Below are positions 47,230-58,327 of a DNA stretch of 64,000 nucleotides, one piece after another. The notes under the pieces are model-generated. The model did not search any database. It saw only the letters and a program-made list of their open reading frames with translations, and was not told where the DNA came from. The position numbers were made by a program, and so were the translations under genes. Positions within the stretch are counted from its first letter, which is position 1; each line of letters starts with the position of its first letter. Source of the DNA: Heliopora coerulea (lineage: Eukaryota; Cnidaria; Anthozoa; Scleralcyonacea; Helioporidae); the NCBI GenBank assembly GCA_030142905.1, contig JASJOG010000158.1:248001-312000 (forward strand), in the 5' to 3' direction.

Positions 47230-47400
47230 GACAAATGAGCTATATGTATATTATATATTATACATATAATATATTGTTATATATATTGTATGTATATTTT
47301 ATTATATATATTATTTATTTTATATATAATATCTGTGGGTCAGATATACATACAATATGTGCGTGTATATACAAGGTATATACAATATGTGGGTCAGACT
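47230..47400. repeat. AT-rich low-complexity stretch
   Basis: Alternating TATATA/ATTATA tracts with short internal repeats such as TATACAATATGTG (twice, 47350-47395). No gene. Confidence 0.6.
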
Positions 47401-47843
47401 ATTAAATAGTTTCGTTATGGGTGGTACAATTATAAAGCTTGTTACCATAGGACTTGTAGGGGAGGTGAGGTGCCACAGAAGCATTTGCAAGAGCACTTTA
47501 TGAGAGGAAACCATCAGAGTTTAGAAAAAGATGTTGAAATTACATTGACAGAAAAGACCAACCCATCTGACCCAACTAAACGTGAGGATTTTTGGATTTG
47601 TGCATCAGGAACTATGGCTCCTAAGGGACTTAACGTGGCATTATTTTAATGTTAATTATTCTACTTATGGGACTTTGGAATTTATTAAGTTAATTATCTG
47701 CTCTGGTAGATATGAGAGGAAGGTGTAATATGTAGAAGTTTTATGGTGAACAAATAAATGAGTCGAAACAATAAATTTGTGGTCTTCTTGATTAATTTAT
47801 ATAAAGCTCCTTTAAAAAATCTTTATTTAAAAAAAAAAGAAAA

Positions 47844-47914
47844 TACATTTTACATTTCGGAGCACAGCCCCTTCGTTCTGACAAAGGGGCTGTGTTCTGA
47901 AATGTAAAATGTAT
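47844..47914. repeat. 31-bp inverted repeat hairpin
   Basis: Left arm ATACATTTTACATTTCGGAG with CACAGCCCCTT pairs with AAGGGGCTGTG and TTCTGAAATGTAAAATGTAT with two mismatches around a short loop. It ends 20 bp before the TA repeat and hammerhead-like motif. Confidence 0.65.
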
Positions 47915-47928
47915 GTCTTTTGGTATTG

Positions 47929-47934
<6 letters not shown>

Positions 47935-47974
<40 letters not shown>
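47935..47974. repeat. (TA)n microsatellite
   Basis: About 19 uninterrupted TA units. A shorter TATATATA lies at 48172-48181, on the other side of the hammerhead-bearing segment. Confidence 0.9.
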
Positions 47975-47975
<1 letters not shown>

Positions 47976-47990
47976 CTACAGACGGAACCA

Positions 47991-48014
47991 TTTCGGCCTA
48001 TTGGGCCTCATCAG
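47991..48014 (-). ncRNA. hammerhead-ribozyme-like core, Penelope type
   Basis: The minus strand reads CTGATGAGGCC, loop CAATA, GGCCGAAA. The CUGAUGA and GAAA boxes and a closed stem II are all present. The segment 47975-48170 is bounded by TA repeats on both sides and carries two GAGCGCTC palindromes, as seen in terminal pieces of Penelope-like elements. Confidence 0.6.
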
Positions 48015-48499
48015 TGTAGTGCTGATGAGCAGGATGGAGAAGCCTACATTATATAGGCAACTCAAATGTGCCACACATGTGGTACATCTAAGCCATGCCA
48101 GAGCGCTCTAACTAGAGACTAGTGAGCGTGCGCAAATCCGCTAGCGGCATGACTCATCCTGTAGAGCGCTCATATATATATATTACCAAATAAGATATTT
48201 ATTATTTGACTATTTCATAGAACTGTTTCTAACCAGTAATGGAAGATTGATTTTATTCAATAATGTGTAATTTACATATGTTCAAATTTAACCAACCATT
48301 ATTTTCCAGTAGCAACAACACAATATGCAAGAAGCCAGCAAATTGCTTTAATTTGACTGGATAAAATACAATGCAGCAGATTATACTATTTCTAAACCAA
48401 TAAAGCTTGTAAAGGACAGTGTAACAAGAGAAATTTAGTCTGCAATCTGTTTTTGCATTTTTCCTGTTTCCTAACCAATAGACAAAATTCATATGAATA

Positions 48500-48507
48500 A
48501 AGTAAAA

Positions 48508-48546
<39 letters not shown>

Positions 48547-48550
48547 GTAA
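48500..48550 (+). repeat. (AAAT)n microsatellite
   Basis: About eleven AAAT units, then degenerate continuation to 48600. Confidence 0.85.
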
Positions 48551-48666
48551 ACAAATAATTAAAAAGATGAATAAATGAGTGAATGAATTAAATAAAAATA
48601 AGTCACATCATAAGTGAGCTCATTTGATATTGACTAAGGTACATGCCATATGGCTTGAGCAGTTAC

Positions 48667-49677
48667 CTGTTGTTTTGAAGCACAGCATCATGCATTGGTG
48701 TTTGAAGTTTACTTTCCCTAACTCTTATGTCAGTAGTCTGTTAGAAAATAAAAAAAAAAAAAAATAGAAAATAAAAAATAAATTAGGCTATTTATTTATT
48801 TTTTACCTTCTGTTCTGTCAAATATTTAACAAGATCTCTATGACTATGTTTTACTGCTATGTGCAAGGCTATCCTTTATGTAAAAAGTTAAAATAAGTTA
48901 ATAACTACCACAAGCAGTTTAAACGGAGCTGCCTAAATGGTTTGGCAAGGGAACATTGAAAAAAACATTTTAAAATACAACATGACCAAGTAAATATTAC
49001 CCTCAGGGAGCTATGCACAGTTGGACTGTTGGATTCAAATTAAATTTTATTTATGCAATGCACCCCAAAAAGATAGATCAGTAAAAATCATCACAAATTG
49101 ATCAGTAAAATGGATAGCCAGCAAAGAAAATATTAACTTTGCATATTTGTAAACTGTCAGAAAGATTATTCTATTGCTTAGTAAAACAGTAAGAGATTGG
49201 ACAGTAAAAGATATTACAGGTGGAGACACAATCTCAACTTAAAATGGTCACAGCATGACATTCAGCCATAGGCATTGTGTTCAGGTACATATTAAAGAGA
49301 CCCTCTTCTATGAGGCCAAGGAGAAGTGAGACAAGGGAAGAAAGGAGTAATAAGGATAAAAGGGGCTTATAAGACTGCAAAGAAACTCTCATGCAAAATC
49401 ATCACCCCTACATTTACATCATGCACTAAACAATTGCTGGCAAATCATGTAAAGGTTCAGCTCAAACAAAATCAGTTTACGAACTTTACCACCCTCTTTC
49501 CATGTCATCAAAACAAAAAAACTGGTCAAAAAAAATTAAATCATTTGTGCAGAATTAACTTTTTATCTCATTAGCACATCATAAACAATGACTTTATCAT
49601 ATGCTGCAATTATGTCTTACCTTTTATCTCATTGCAACAAATTGATGCTAAGAAACTCAAGATATTGCACAGTAAGT
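48667..49677 (-). CDS. ankyrin-repeat protein, three exons (partial gene)
   Basis: Three minus-strand exons with agreeing phases: 49621-49677 (LLCNILSFLASICCNEIK), 48807-48868 (LHIAVKHSHRDLVKYLTEQK) and 48667-48737 (TTDIRVRESKLQTPMHDAVL). Together they give about one and a half ankyrin repeats: the LHxAVxxxHxDLVKYL helix pair and the next repeat's TPMHDAV. Splice sites are good (donors GTAAGA, GTAAAA, GTAACT; acceptors TTTTCAG, GATAG, AACAG), the middle acceptor being weakest. The first exon, terminal exons and start were not found. Ankyrin repeats mediate protein binding; the gene may be host or part of an element. Confidence 0.55.
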
Positions 49678-50518
49678 CTGAAAAGAAAAACGTATTACAA
49701 GTTCTTTACCTATTACTATCAAAATGATAGACTAACATATTCTATACTCCACTGAATGTGACTGTCGTAAACCACAGTAGCTAAAACAAATTACAAAATC
49801 CCTTCTTGGGCATCATAAAAGCTTTTCATAAATTTTTGTCCATTTGGGTGGTTTGAATAAAATCACCTGGTGTTAGCTGGAAAATAGAAAATGTTACCTT
49901 ACATTAGTTTATTATTTAGATGACAGAATCATGATATTATGAAGACATAAGTACTTCTGACTGCAGAAAAACATGTTTTTTCCCTCTTTATATTACCATT
50001 TAATAACAATATTTTCAATATGCCAATTAGAATACATTTATGTACAGATGTGCGGTACATATTTATGTATACTAATGAGTCTGGACAATCTTAGCACCTT
50101 TCATATAAACATGGCTAGAAAAATTGGAAATTAGCCTTAAAGCAGGCCATATGAATTATGTACTATGTCAGGTGACATGTCCATCTCACTGGTAATTTTT
50201 AGGAAACAATAAAAGTTATTAAGTAAACTTATTTGCTGATTTTTTTATCATATAGTGAAAGCACTGTTAATTATGGACACACTGCCCAAAGTTGTTTTCC
50301 CAGTTCAGTAAAAAGGCTATCATTTGACAACTGGTGTCACTACAGCTGAATCCATCATGTTGCAGTTGTAGCATAAAGAGGTGTTAAGCTGGGAAATATT
50401 CAGCACAACTTAAGTTATCATGGGAACATATCCAGCAAGGATTAAGATTCAACCCAATATTTATTTTCATTAACTGATCATGACTACCATTGCAAGACAA
50501 GTTGCATGAAAAATTTTA

Positions 50519-50720
50519 CACTGTAAAACGTGGAATTCTTATAAGAATCTCTTTGGTCATTCCTATAAGAATTTTGGACTAATATCCTATAGGAATGTTA
50601 TTCCTATAGGCTTATAGAAATTTTTCCTATAGGAGTTGCTCTAATAGGAATTGCTCCTATAGGAATTCCTGTAGGTTTATGATTCCTATACTATAGGATA
50701 ATTATTAAAGTAGGATTCTA
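50519..50720. repeat. left subterminal array of CCTATAGGAATTC palindromes
   Basis: Variants of ATTCCTATAAGAAT and CCTATAGGAATT occur about eight times (for example 50557, 50588, 50604, 50656). Same motif as at 63020-63300. Confidence 0.75.
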
Positions 50721-52507
50721 AAAGGAATTTCTACAAGAAATACCAACAAAAGCTCATCAACATGCCCATACAAATTCAGCATTTCTATTGTAAAGGTATA
50801 GAAATGTTTGTTAAAAGGCAAATTAACCAAAGCAGCATTTATAAATTAAAAGACAACACCACAGATGACTACCACAATTGTATCAAGAAGATATATTTTC
50901 AATGCCAGATATTTACACAGCTGTATCATAAAATGGTATATATACATATTTATTTCTGAACTTTACAGCACTTCACAACATTATTGATTTTTGAAGTCAT
51001 ATACTGACGAATTTCTCTCTGGGTGCAGCTAAACTTCATTGATGCATAAGCTATAAAAAATATTGTTTCAGTTTATGTTGAGTCAACTATAGTATAAAGT
51101 ACCACAAAACATTTTGAAAACACAGTTCTTATTTACTTACAGCATATGCTTTCAACTTTCTCTTTATCCAATTGTGGCTTTGCCTCTAAACCTTTGTGTG
51201 CATTTGATTGCCGCCCAGTGACAGAGTGAGTGCACAACACCTCCCTTGACCACAGCATTAGCATCAAAGAATAAATAAATTCTTTGGCAATTGCTTTGGT
51301 GACTAGAATTTTCTTTTGCCCCTTGGTCACTTTCACAGCTGGACAAAGGATTATCTGAAACAGCAAGAGTTTAACATTGTTGTTATGCTTTGATTTCAAA
51401 ATAAGTAATGAAAGGGAGACCACAACGGTTAGTACTTCTTATACAACACTTACATTCTCTGTTTCCCTGTCAGAATTGGATGACAACGACCAGGTGGACT
51501 CTGCACCAACACTTGATGTGCTTGCAGCTGGAGAATAAGCCCTTTCCTCACTAATATTTCTTTTTAATTGCTTCTGTGAGGGACTTGGTTGTGGAGACTA
51601 AGTTTTCTGGTATTCTACTGGAGGCTTCTTTTCATTTGTGGATTTCTTATTGAATTGTTTTAGGCATTCTACTGACTCTTTAAGTTCATGGACAACATCT
51701 TGCATGTTTTGCATCTCTGAATAATAGAATAGAGAATGAGTTGGACTTGAACTATGAGTAGATCAATATTAGTATTATTATTTTAAAAAAATGTGTTTGT
51801 CAACATGACTTACCTGTCATGTTGAAGACAATAGTTCTCAAGGTGTTTATTTCCTCATTTTTGGCCTTTAGATCTTCCCTCGACTTTTTAATTTCCAATT
51901 TCAAATTTTTTTCATCATCCTCGTCGCTAGAATTTTCAGAATATACCTGTACCACAAATCAAGCATTGAAATGAAAGCACTTTCTTTTCTGAGATGTAGA
52001 GTGGCATTAAAGCTTTAAAAAAAAGATAATATCTAACCTGCAGTGCTGTCTTCTCCGCCACTTTTTCCTTTAAATGTTTAATATGTGCTTCTGACATTAG
52101 TGAATGAAAAGCATTTTTCTTCACTTTGCTTCTCTTAGCTATCTACAGGGATGTAAATGAGGCAAAGGTATTAGGAAAATATCCAAGGTATAAAAGTCAG
52201 CAGCTCAACAGTTTTCCTATTGGGAAAAATAATTCCGTAAAAACTTACCCTTGGTAAATCTTCGTCTTCTAAGTCTTTGTCCGCATAACGTGAGTTTTCC
52301 TTTCGAATTCGTTTTCCTTTTCCTGTTAAAGGTGTTTCTATGCTACCAGTTTTGATGTAGTGATTCATATAACGACGAATAGCATCAAACTTATCTAGTG
52401 TGTATTTTTTTATGGTTTTGGAGTAGGTAATTGGAACCACACTGGTGTTATAGTTGTGGAAATGTGGTAATTTAATGAGTGAGAGTTAGCATTGTGATGA
52501 TATAATG

Positions 52508-52912
52508 TGTCGCCCAACCTGCTTGCGATAGAAGGTTGCGCTCGTGCTGGCTCGTTGATTCAAGACAACTTGGGACTGTATATTTTTCAAATGCGTTTAT
52601 TACTACGATCCAACCAACTCGTTTCCAACCAACTCGTTTCCAACCAACTCGTTTCCAACCAACTCGTTTCCAACCAACTCGTTTCCAACCAACTCCCCTT
52701 CTCTATTTACAGCTTGTATTTATAATAGAACACGGGAAAACATTCTCTATCCTTGACGTATTTCCTTTGCGTAATTCTGTATCTTTGACGTATTTCCTTT
52801 ACGTAATTCTGTATCTTTGACGTATTTCCTTTACGTAATTCTCTGTGGTTTCTTAACTAATATTTCCGTTCTAATCACAAGTATAACTGATTGATTGACA
52901 TTTTACAACACA
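52508..52912 (-). repeat. BEL 3' LTR, 405 bp
   Basis: Contains five copies of the 15-mer GTTTCCAACCAACTC after an initial partial unit (52609-52694) and three copies of a 32-bp unit with TTTGACGTATTTCCTTTACG (52750-52835). Its sequence otherwise equals the 5' LTR. Confidence 0.9.
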
Positions 52913-52923
52913 CTCCCCACCTT
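52913..52923 (-). promoter_or_regulatory. polypurine tract of the BEL element
   Basis: AAGGTGGGGAG on the minus strand, directly before the 3' LTR; used to prime plus-strand DNA synthesis in LTR retrotransposons. Confidence 0.65.
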
Positions 52924-52942
52924 GACTAGCGCAGCTAGTCAA

Positions 52943-55900
52943 TTACAAATTGATCATTTTCTTTGTTTTCCACCTTGAATCTAACGCCGCTGCTCTTTTT
53001 GGTCTCACCGTTTTCATATTATTTTGATCACTCGTCTTGCTCCCATCTTCCTTCGTTTTGTTATCTCTTCTAATTTCAACCGGGTACAGTTTTTGAACTG
53101 GGCGACTTAAATACACAACTTTTCCGTTTCGAACCATTCTAACCTTTGCTCCACGCGCTTGCCCATCCCTGCCTAAAATTACCTCAGTCACTTCAGCCAT
53201 CTTCCAATCGCCTCGCTTAACATTATCCTCATAAACGACAACAACATCTCCCTTCTCCACGCCATTAGTGTGCTTCTCTAGCTTCCCTCGATGGAATTCT
53301 CTCAAATCAACCAAATACTCCCTCCGCCACCTATTCCAAAGGTGCTGCTTTTTCTCTGCCAGATACCTAAATCGCCTGCCGCAGTTCGTCTCATCCTCGC
53401 TTTTATCATCAACATCATCGTCTGGCATTGACTTCAACCGTCTACCAAACATTAGATGTGATGGCGTCAGTACCTCACAACCCACCTCATTATACTCATA
53501 GGTTAGTGGTCTTGAGTTTAATGTTCCCTCAATTTCCACTACCGTCGTCAACAACTCATCGAAATTTAACCTCGCGTGTCCGAGGACTTTTCTTAAACAT
53601 CTTTTCACACAACGAACCATCCTCTCAAAAAAGCCACCCCACCATGGTGCTCTTTCCAAATTAAACCTCCACTCAATTCTGTTCCCTTCAAGATACTCTC
53701 GTACCGTTTCGCTCCCGTAGAGCTTCTTTAAGGCTTTAGCGGTCGCCTTAAACGTCTTAGCGTTGTCCGAGATCATCAATGACGGAGTACCGCGCCGTGC
53801 TGAAAACCTACGCAGACAACCCAAAAACTCTGCCGCCGAAAGGCTCCTGACCAGATCCAAATGAAGGGCCCTGCTCACACAGCACGAGAACAAAGCAATG
53901 TAGACCTTTGCTGTACCACCACCTCCCTCTTTCACGAACAGCGGACCCGCAAAGTCTACACCTGTCTTACCAAACACTACTGCTTCTTTCACGCGAAAGC
54001 CTGGTATATCTGCCTGCTTTGGCGCCTGATAAGGCATCCCCTCTAACTTCTTACACACCGTGCATTTACTTATCACTGCCTTTACTCTTTGCCTGCCCTT
54101 AGGTATCCAATATCTCGATCTCACTTCGGCTAGAGTGGCCCTCAACCCACCGTGGTGCACTCTGTCATGACATTTCCAAATTATTAATTCTGTCAACCTG
54201 CTATCCTTGGGCAAAATGATCGGGCACTTCGTCTCTTCAGCTAAATCTGACTCTGCTAATCTTCCCTTGCACTTCAATACTCCATCTTCCTCAAAAAGTT
54301 GAAATCGCTTTTCTAACTGCTGAAAATTTTCCTGTTTTCTCATTTCTGCCTGGACTGCTTTTATCCAGACCCTCTCAGCTTTTAGCAACTCTTCTCTGCT
54401 TAACCTCTCTGTCTGTCTTTCGGCACCTTCTGCACTAGCCTTCAAATTCCGTATGAACCGACTAACCCACGCAGTTATTCTCAGTACTCTCTCTAGGACG
54501 CTATATTTCTCGATGCTCACAGTGTTACTAACTGCCAAAACTTCCTTCACGCTAGCCACCATCACTACTGACTTCTTTTCTTCTTCCTTACTTTCTTCGG
54601 TTGCTACAACTTCATAATTTGGCCAAGCCTCGTCTACACTACCCAGCCATTCTGGACCGGCCCACCAAAGTGAATTCATTTTTAATTTCGACGGAAGAAC
54701 CCCCCTGGATCCTAAGTCTGCCGGGTTGTCTAATCCCGGGCAATGCCTCCAGTCCTTTTTGCTTGACAATTTCAAAATTTCATTAACCCTGTGGCGTACA
54801 AATTGCTTCCACTCACCCTGATTACGAATCCAACAGAGCGCAGTTTTGCTGTCTAGCCAAAACCTAGTTTTAACGCACCCGACCTGTGTTTTCAAAGCAT
54901 TCCTGACAGAATTCATTAACCGCGCTAACATCACAGCCGACATTAGCTCTAGGCGTGGAATACTAAGTGCCTTAAGTGGCGCAATTCGAGTCTTTGCTGT
55001 CAACAGTCGAACGTGGACCCCCGATGGCGTTCGATATACGAAATAAACAACTGCGCAATAAGCCTTTTCACTAGCGTCGCCGAACCCGTGTAACTCGCAC
55101 GACAGTACTTCTTCGCGAAGACAGTCATAAACACATCGATCTAAGTCGATAGATCTCACTTCCTTCACGTCCTTGACCCATTCACTACATCTCTTTGCGT
55201 TATCGCCGGCCAACTCTTCATCCCATTCAACATTCTTAACACACAGCTCTTGAAATAAGACCTTCATGGGGACAACCACCGGACTAATTATGCCTAAGGG
55301 ATCAAATAACCCAGCCAAAATACTTAACAAGTTCCGCTTTGTTATGGATAACCGCTCTGCTCTTTCCGCCAATTTCGACAAGTCAAACATTATCGTGTCG
55401 TTATGGCAATCCCAGTTTAAACCTAAAACTTTTTCGTAGTAACCTTCTTTCCCTCCTAAACTAGACTTTGCGTAAGTCTCAACATCATCTAACCTGGTGA
55501 TGTTCGCTGAGATTTCTTTCTCACCTTCGCTATCCTGTATCCGCTGCCTCAAACCTGCGTCATTAGTCAACCACTTCCTCAACCTAAAACCACCGCTAGC
55601 CATTCTAATCTTAGCTTTCTCATACAAATCAATGACCTCTTCTGTTGTTTCACCTCCAGACACAAGATCATCTACGTAAAAACTGTGCAACATCTTCCTG
55701 ACAAACTCTGGATCAACATCGCTAAATTTCTCTATGTGATACCTCAGGGTCGCGTTCAACAAAAATGGCGAAGCATTCAAACCAAAAACTACTCTACAGA
55801 ATCTATAAACAACCACTTCTGCATCTCCATTTAAAACATCCTTTACCCACAAAAATCTCAAGTAATCCTTATCTTTCTCATCAACCTCTATGTTAAGAAA

Positions 55901-58270
55901 TGCCTTCTCTATGTCGCCAACTACCACGATTCGATTTTCCCTGAATCTTAGCAAGATGTCATACAACATTGGGGTAAGAGATGGACCCACATGCAGACAG
56001 TCATTCAAGCTCGTACCTCTTTTACCCTCTTTAGAAGAAGCGTCATATACAACCCTCAACTTTGTGGTTTTCGCATCTCTACGAACAACTGCTTGGTGAG
56101 GCAGATAATGAACACCTTCTTTCTTGTCTAGCTCCGCTACAACTTCAACTACACCTGCATCTAACTGCTCTCTAATAATCTTGTCGTATTCTCCCAACAC
56201 ATTTGGTTCTTTCCTAAGTCTCTTTATCTGACCTTTCATACGCGCTAAGCTGTTTGCATAGTTCGTCGGTAACGTCTCGTGGCCTTGTTTCCAAGGCAAT
56301 TCGACTACATACCTCACACCATTAAATCTTATTTTGTCTATCAGCGCCTCGTGCACGTCATTACCTTCCCTAATGCCTAAGGTTTCTAAATCCCACATCC
56401 TTTGAACTTCTCCCTCAAGGTTCATGCTGCTCACGTTCTCGTGCGTGACAAGGTTAACATTGACGCCGCCATCTATGTCACATCCCTTCATTGGCCCTGA
56501 CAAGACCCAACCCAGACTGGTCTCAACCGCTACTGGCTCATCGACCCTTCCTCGCAAAACCTTACCGCTCTGAAAGGCCCACAAATTGTCAGCACCAATT
56601 AAAACGTCAATTTCCAATGAAACCCTATCCTTACATACATCAGACATCCACAAATCCTTCAAATGCGCGTACTCATGCTTAACCAAATCAAGACGATCAT
56701 TTTTAACCTCAGATATCTTTGGCACAACATAAGCCTCAAGGGACACGCCGCCTCCACCACAAATAGGTTCGATTTCAACACCCACAACCGACCTTAAACC
56801 GCCTTCCGTCACCCTTCCGCCGAACGTGTTAATTTCTAGCCACTCCTTCCTACGCACAGTCAACCCCGCCTCGTTCATTAGTCGTGCGGTCACGAATGAT
56901 TTCTGGCTCCCAGAATCAAAAAGAACCCTAATTCTTTTTCTCTTCTCGCCCTTCACTATTCCTTGCGCGGTTTGCAACGCGACTTTGCTAACCGTACCGA
57001 CATGCAGATTACTAGGGCTAGCATTGACTACGTTGTTATTAGCTACGGTCTTGCTTTCTTGCCTTTCTTCTTTCGGTTTCTCACAAACAGATAAATCATG
57101 AGACCCCCCGCATGCACTACACTTAATACTTGCTCTACAATCTCTAGCTAAATGTCCCTTACGAGTACATTTAAAACATCGATTATACTTGCGTAGCAAT
57201 GTCATTCGTTCCTTTCTGTCCATCACCTTCTTGCAGTCTCCGTGGCTGTGGTTCCCAAGGCAATAGGCACAGCTACCTCTTTCTCCTTGTCCGGCCATAA
57301 GGGCGCTCGCTGTTGACGGGGAACGTCGTCGCTTCTCGTAGTCCTCCTCGTCGTTTTTACATCCGGCCGCCAGGACATGACTTTCTCTTAACTCCACTTC
57401 CTCATGAAGTGCCTCGACAAGTTCCTTCATCGTCCATTCCAAGTATTTCTTGCCTCGAGTAATCGTCAAGCGAACTATCTCTGGTAGTTTGTTCAGGATG
57501 GAAGGTACAACGATTGCGGAGTAAGACTGTTCTTCGACACCAAGGGCCTGTAAACTGCGGTAGTTGCTTTCAACTGCGTCGAAGAAACGGCGTAAGCGTT
57601 TGCTGTCCTTGGCGTTGAACACTGGCTTCACGTTTACCAGTTCATTAATATGAGCTCGCTGCACTATCGTCTTGTTGCCAAACCGTCTTTGCAAAAGTTC
57701 AACAGCCGTTTTGTAATTGGCCTCCGTCAGTGAGAAACCGGCGATGGCTGACTTCGCAGGTTCTTCAATGGCTCCACGCAAGTATGTGAACTTGTCGACG
57801 TCGTTAAGGGTTTCGTTCTCGTGGATCGCACTTCTGAAGGAGTCCCAAAACTCAGTCCACTCCTGGATCTTCCCATTGAACGTCTTCGTTTCCAGTTTCG
57901 GCAGTCTCACGCGCGCTGAAGAATTTGCTTTCAATGGAGAAACTACCTCCGTTCCTGGGTGGGATTCTTGATGCTTTGGCCGCGCCAACACTTCGTCTAT
58001 GGCTGCGATGCCCCCGTAGATTTCAGACTTGACATTGGAGGTCTCCTCAATTTCTCGATCTATGTCCTCGTCTTCTATAGACTCGAGAATCTGTTCGTCC
58101 AGTCGAGATATCGTTTCAATCTTCTCGGCGAGTGTGAGCTTCAATTGATTGAGAGCGGTCGTGTTGTTAGCCGAGAGGTCCTCTGTCAGTTCTTTCACTC
58201 TCGCGAGTTGTTTTGTGACATACGCTCGATGTCCACTTCTCGCTCGTCGTTTTTTCGTCAATTCGGACAT
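52943..58270 (-). CDS. BEL/Pao Gag-Pol polyprotein, 1775 residues
   Basis: An uninterrupted frame with the full BEL/Pao domain order. Gag-like DUF1759 region from about residue 120 (TFNGKIQEWTEFWDSF). Zinc knuckles at about 330-395 (CFKCTRKGHLARDC, then CSACGGSHDLSVC). Aspartic protease near 452 (VLFDSGSQKSFVT). RT from about 740 (RVVYDASSKEGKRGTSLNDC) with active site FYVDDLVSG near 867. RNase H near 1063 (ELHGFGDASEKAYCAVVY). Integrase zinc finger at about 1370-1405 (HHGGLRATLAEVRSRYW with CTVCKK). Integrase core with D near 1438 (GVDFAGP), D near 1502 (SDNAKTF) and E near 1548 (WWGGFFERMV). DUF5641 at the C-terminus. All visible catalytic residues are present. No envelope-type gene follows. 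The start codon follows the 5' LTR and primer site by about 40 bp. Confidence 0.95.
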   Translation of the reverse strand: MSELTKKRRARSGHRAYVTKQLARVKELTEDLSANNTTALNQLKLTLAEKIETISRLDEQILESIEDEDIDREIEETSNVKSEIYGGIAAIDEVLARPKHQESHPGTEVVSPLKANSSARVRLPKLETKTFNGKIQEWTEFWDSFRSAIHENETLNDVDKFTYLRGAIEEPAKSAIAGFSLTEANYKTAVELLQRRFGNKTIVQRAHINELVNVKPVFNAKDSKRLRRFFDAVESNYRSLQALGVEEQSYSAIVVPSILNKLPEIVRLTITRGKKYLEWTMKELVEALHEEVELRESHVLAAGCKNDEEDYEKRRRSPSTASALMAGQGERGSCAYCLGNHSHGDCKKVMDRKERMTLLRKYNRCFKCTRKGHLARDCRASIKCSACGGSHDLSVCEKPKEERQESKTVANNNVVNASPSNLHVGTVSKVALQTAQGIVKGEKRKRIRVLFDSGSQKSFVTARLMNEAGLTVRRKEWLEINTFGGRVTEGGLRSVVGVEIEPICGGGGVSLEAYVVPKISEVKNDRLDLVKHEYAHLKDLWMSDVCKDRVSLEIDVLIGADNLWAFQSGKVLRGRVDEPVAVETSLGWVLSGPMKGCDIDGGVNVNLVTHENVSSMNLEGEVQRMWDLETLGIREGNDVHEALIDKIRFNGVRYVVELPWKQGHETLPTNYANSLARMKGQIKRLRKEPNVLGEYDKIIREQLDAGVVEVVAELDKKEGVHYLPHQAVVRRDAKTTKLRVVYDASSKEGKRGTSLNDCLHVGPSLTPMLYDILLRFRENRIVVVGDIEKAFLNIEVDEKDKDYLRFLWVKDVLNGDAEVVVYRFCRVVFGLNASPFLLNATLRYHIEKFSDVDPEFVRKMLHSFYVDDLVSGGETTEEVIDLYEKAKIRMASGGFRLRKWLTNDAGLRQRIQDSEGEKEISANITRLDDVETYAKSSLGGKEGYYEKVLGLNWDCHNDTIMFDLSKLAERAERLSITKRNLLSILAGLFDPLGIISPVVVPMKVLFQELCVKNVEWDEELAGDNAKRCSEWVKDVKEVRSIDLDRCVYDCLREEVLSCELHGFGDASEKAYCAVVYFVYRTPSGVHVRLLTAKTRIAPLKALSIPRLELMSAVMLARLMNSVRNALKTQVGCVKTRFWLDSKTALCWIRNQGEWKQFVRHRVNEILKLSSKKDWRHCPGLDNPADLGSRGVLPSKLKMNSLWWAGPEWLGSVDEAWPNYEVVATEESKEEEKKSVVMVASVKEVLAVSNTVSIEKYSVLERVLRITAWVSRFIRNLKASAEGAERQTERLSREELLKAERVWIKAVQAEMRKQENFQQLEKRFQLFEEDGVLKCKGRLAESDLAEETKCPIILPKDSRLTELIIWKCHDRVHHGGLRATLAEVRSRYWIPKGRQRVKAVISKCTVCKKLEGMPYQAPKQADIPGFRVKEAVVFGKTGVDFAGPLFVKEGGGGTAKVYIALFSCCVSRALHLDLVRSLSAAEFLGCLRRFSARRGTPSLMISDNAKTFKATAKALKKLYGSETVREYLEGNRIEWRFNLERAPWWGGFFERMVRCVKRCLRKVLGHARLNFDELLTTVVEIEGTLNSRPLTYEYNEVGCEVLTPSHLMFGRRLKSMPDDDVDDKSEDETNCGRRFRYLAEKKQHLWNRWRREYLVDLREFHRGKLEKHTNGVEKGDVVVVYEDNVKRGDWKMAEVTEVILGRDGQARGAKVRMVRNGKVVYLSRPVQKLYPVEIRRDNKTKEDGSKTSDQNNMKTVRPKRAAALDSRWKTKKMINL

Positions 58271-58309
58271 TCTGCTCCTACTATTACTTCACGTTCTTGA
58301 ATCTTTGAT

Positions 58310-58325
58310 CCGGCTCGAAGGACCA
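58310..58325 (-). promoter_or_regulatory. tRNA primer binding site of the BEL element
   Basis: TGGTCCTTCGAGCCGG on the minus strand, two bases inside the 5' LTR. It begins TGG, complementary to a tRNA CCA end; the tRNA identity is not determined. Confidence 0.75.
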
Positions 58326-58327
58326 CG

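Noticed and set aside
51598..51600. TAG as evidence of an extra intron in BEN exon 5
   Set aside because: No pyrimidine tract or donor/acceptor pair fits around it, and the frame continues unchanged on both sides; a nonsense change is simpler.
52507..52820. Repeated SNQLV and PTRFQ peptides as repeat proteins
   Set aside because: They are translations of the 15-bp tandem repeat in the BEL LTR; the same occurs at 58327-58685.
53268..58300. Many plus-strand frames of 60-113 codons
   Set aside because: All lie antisense to the intact BEL polyprotein gene and show no independent signal.
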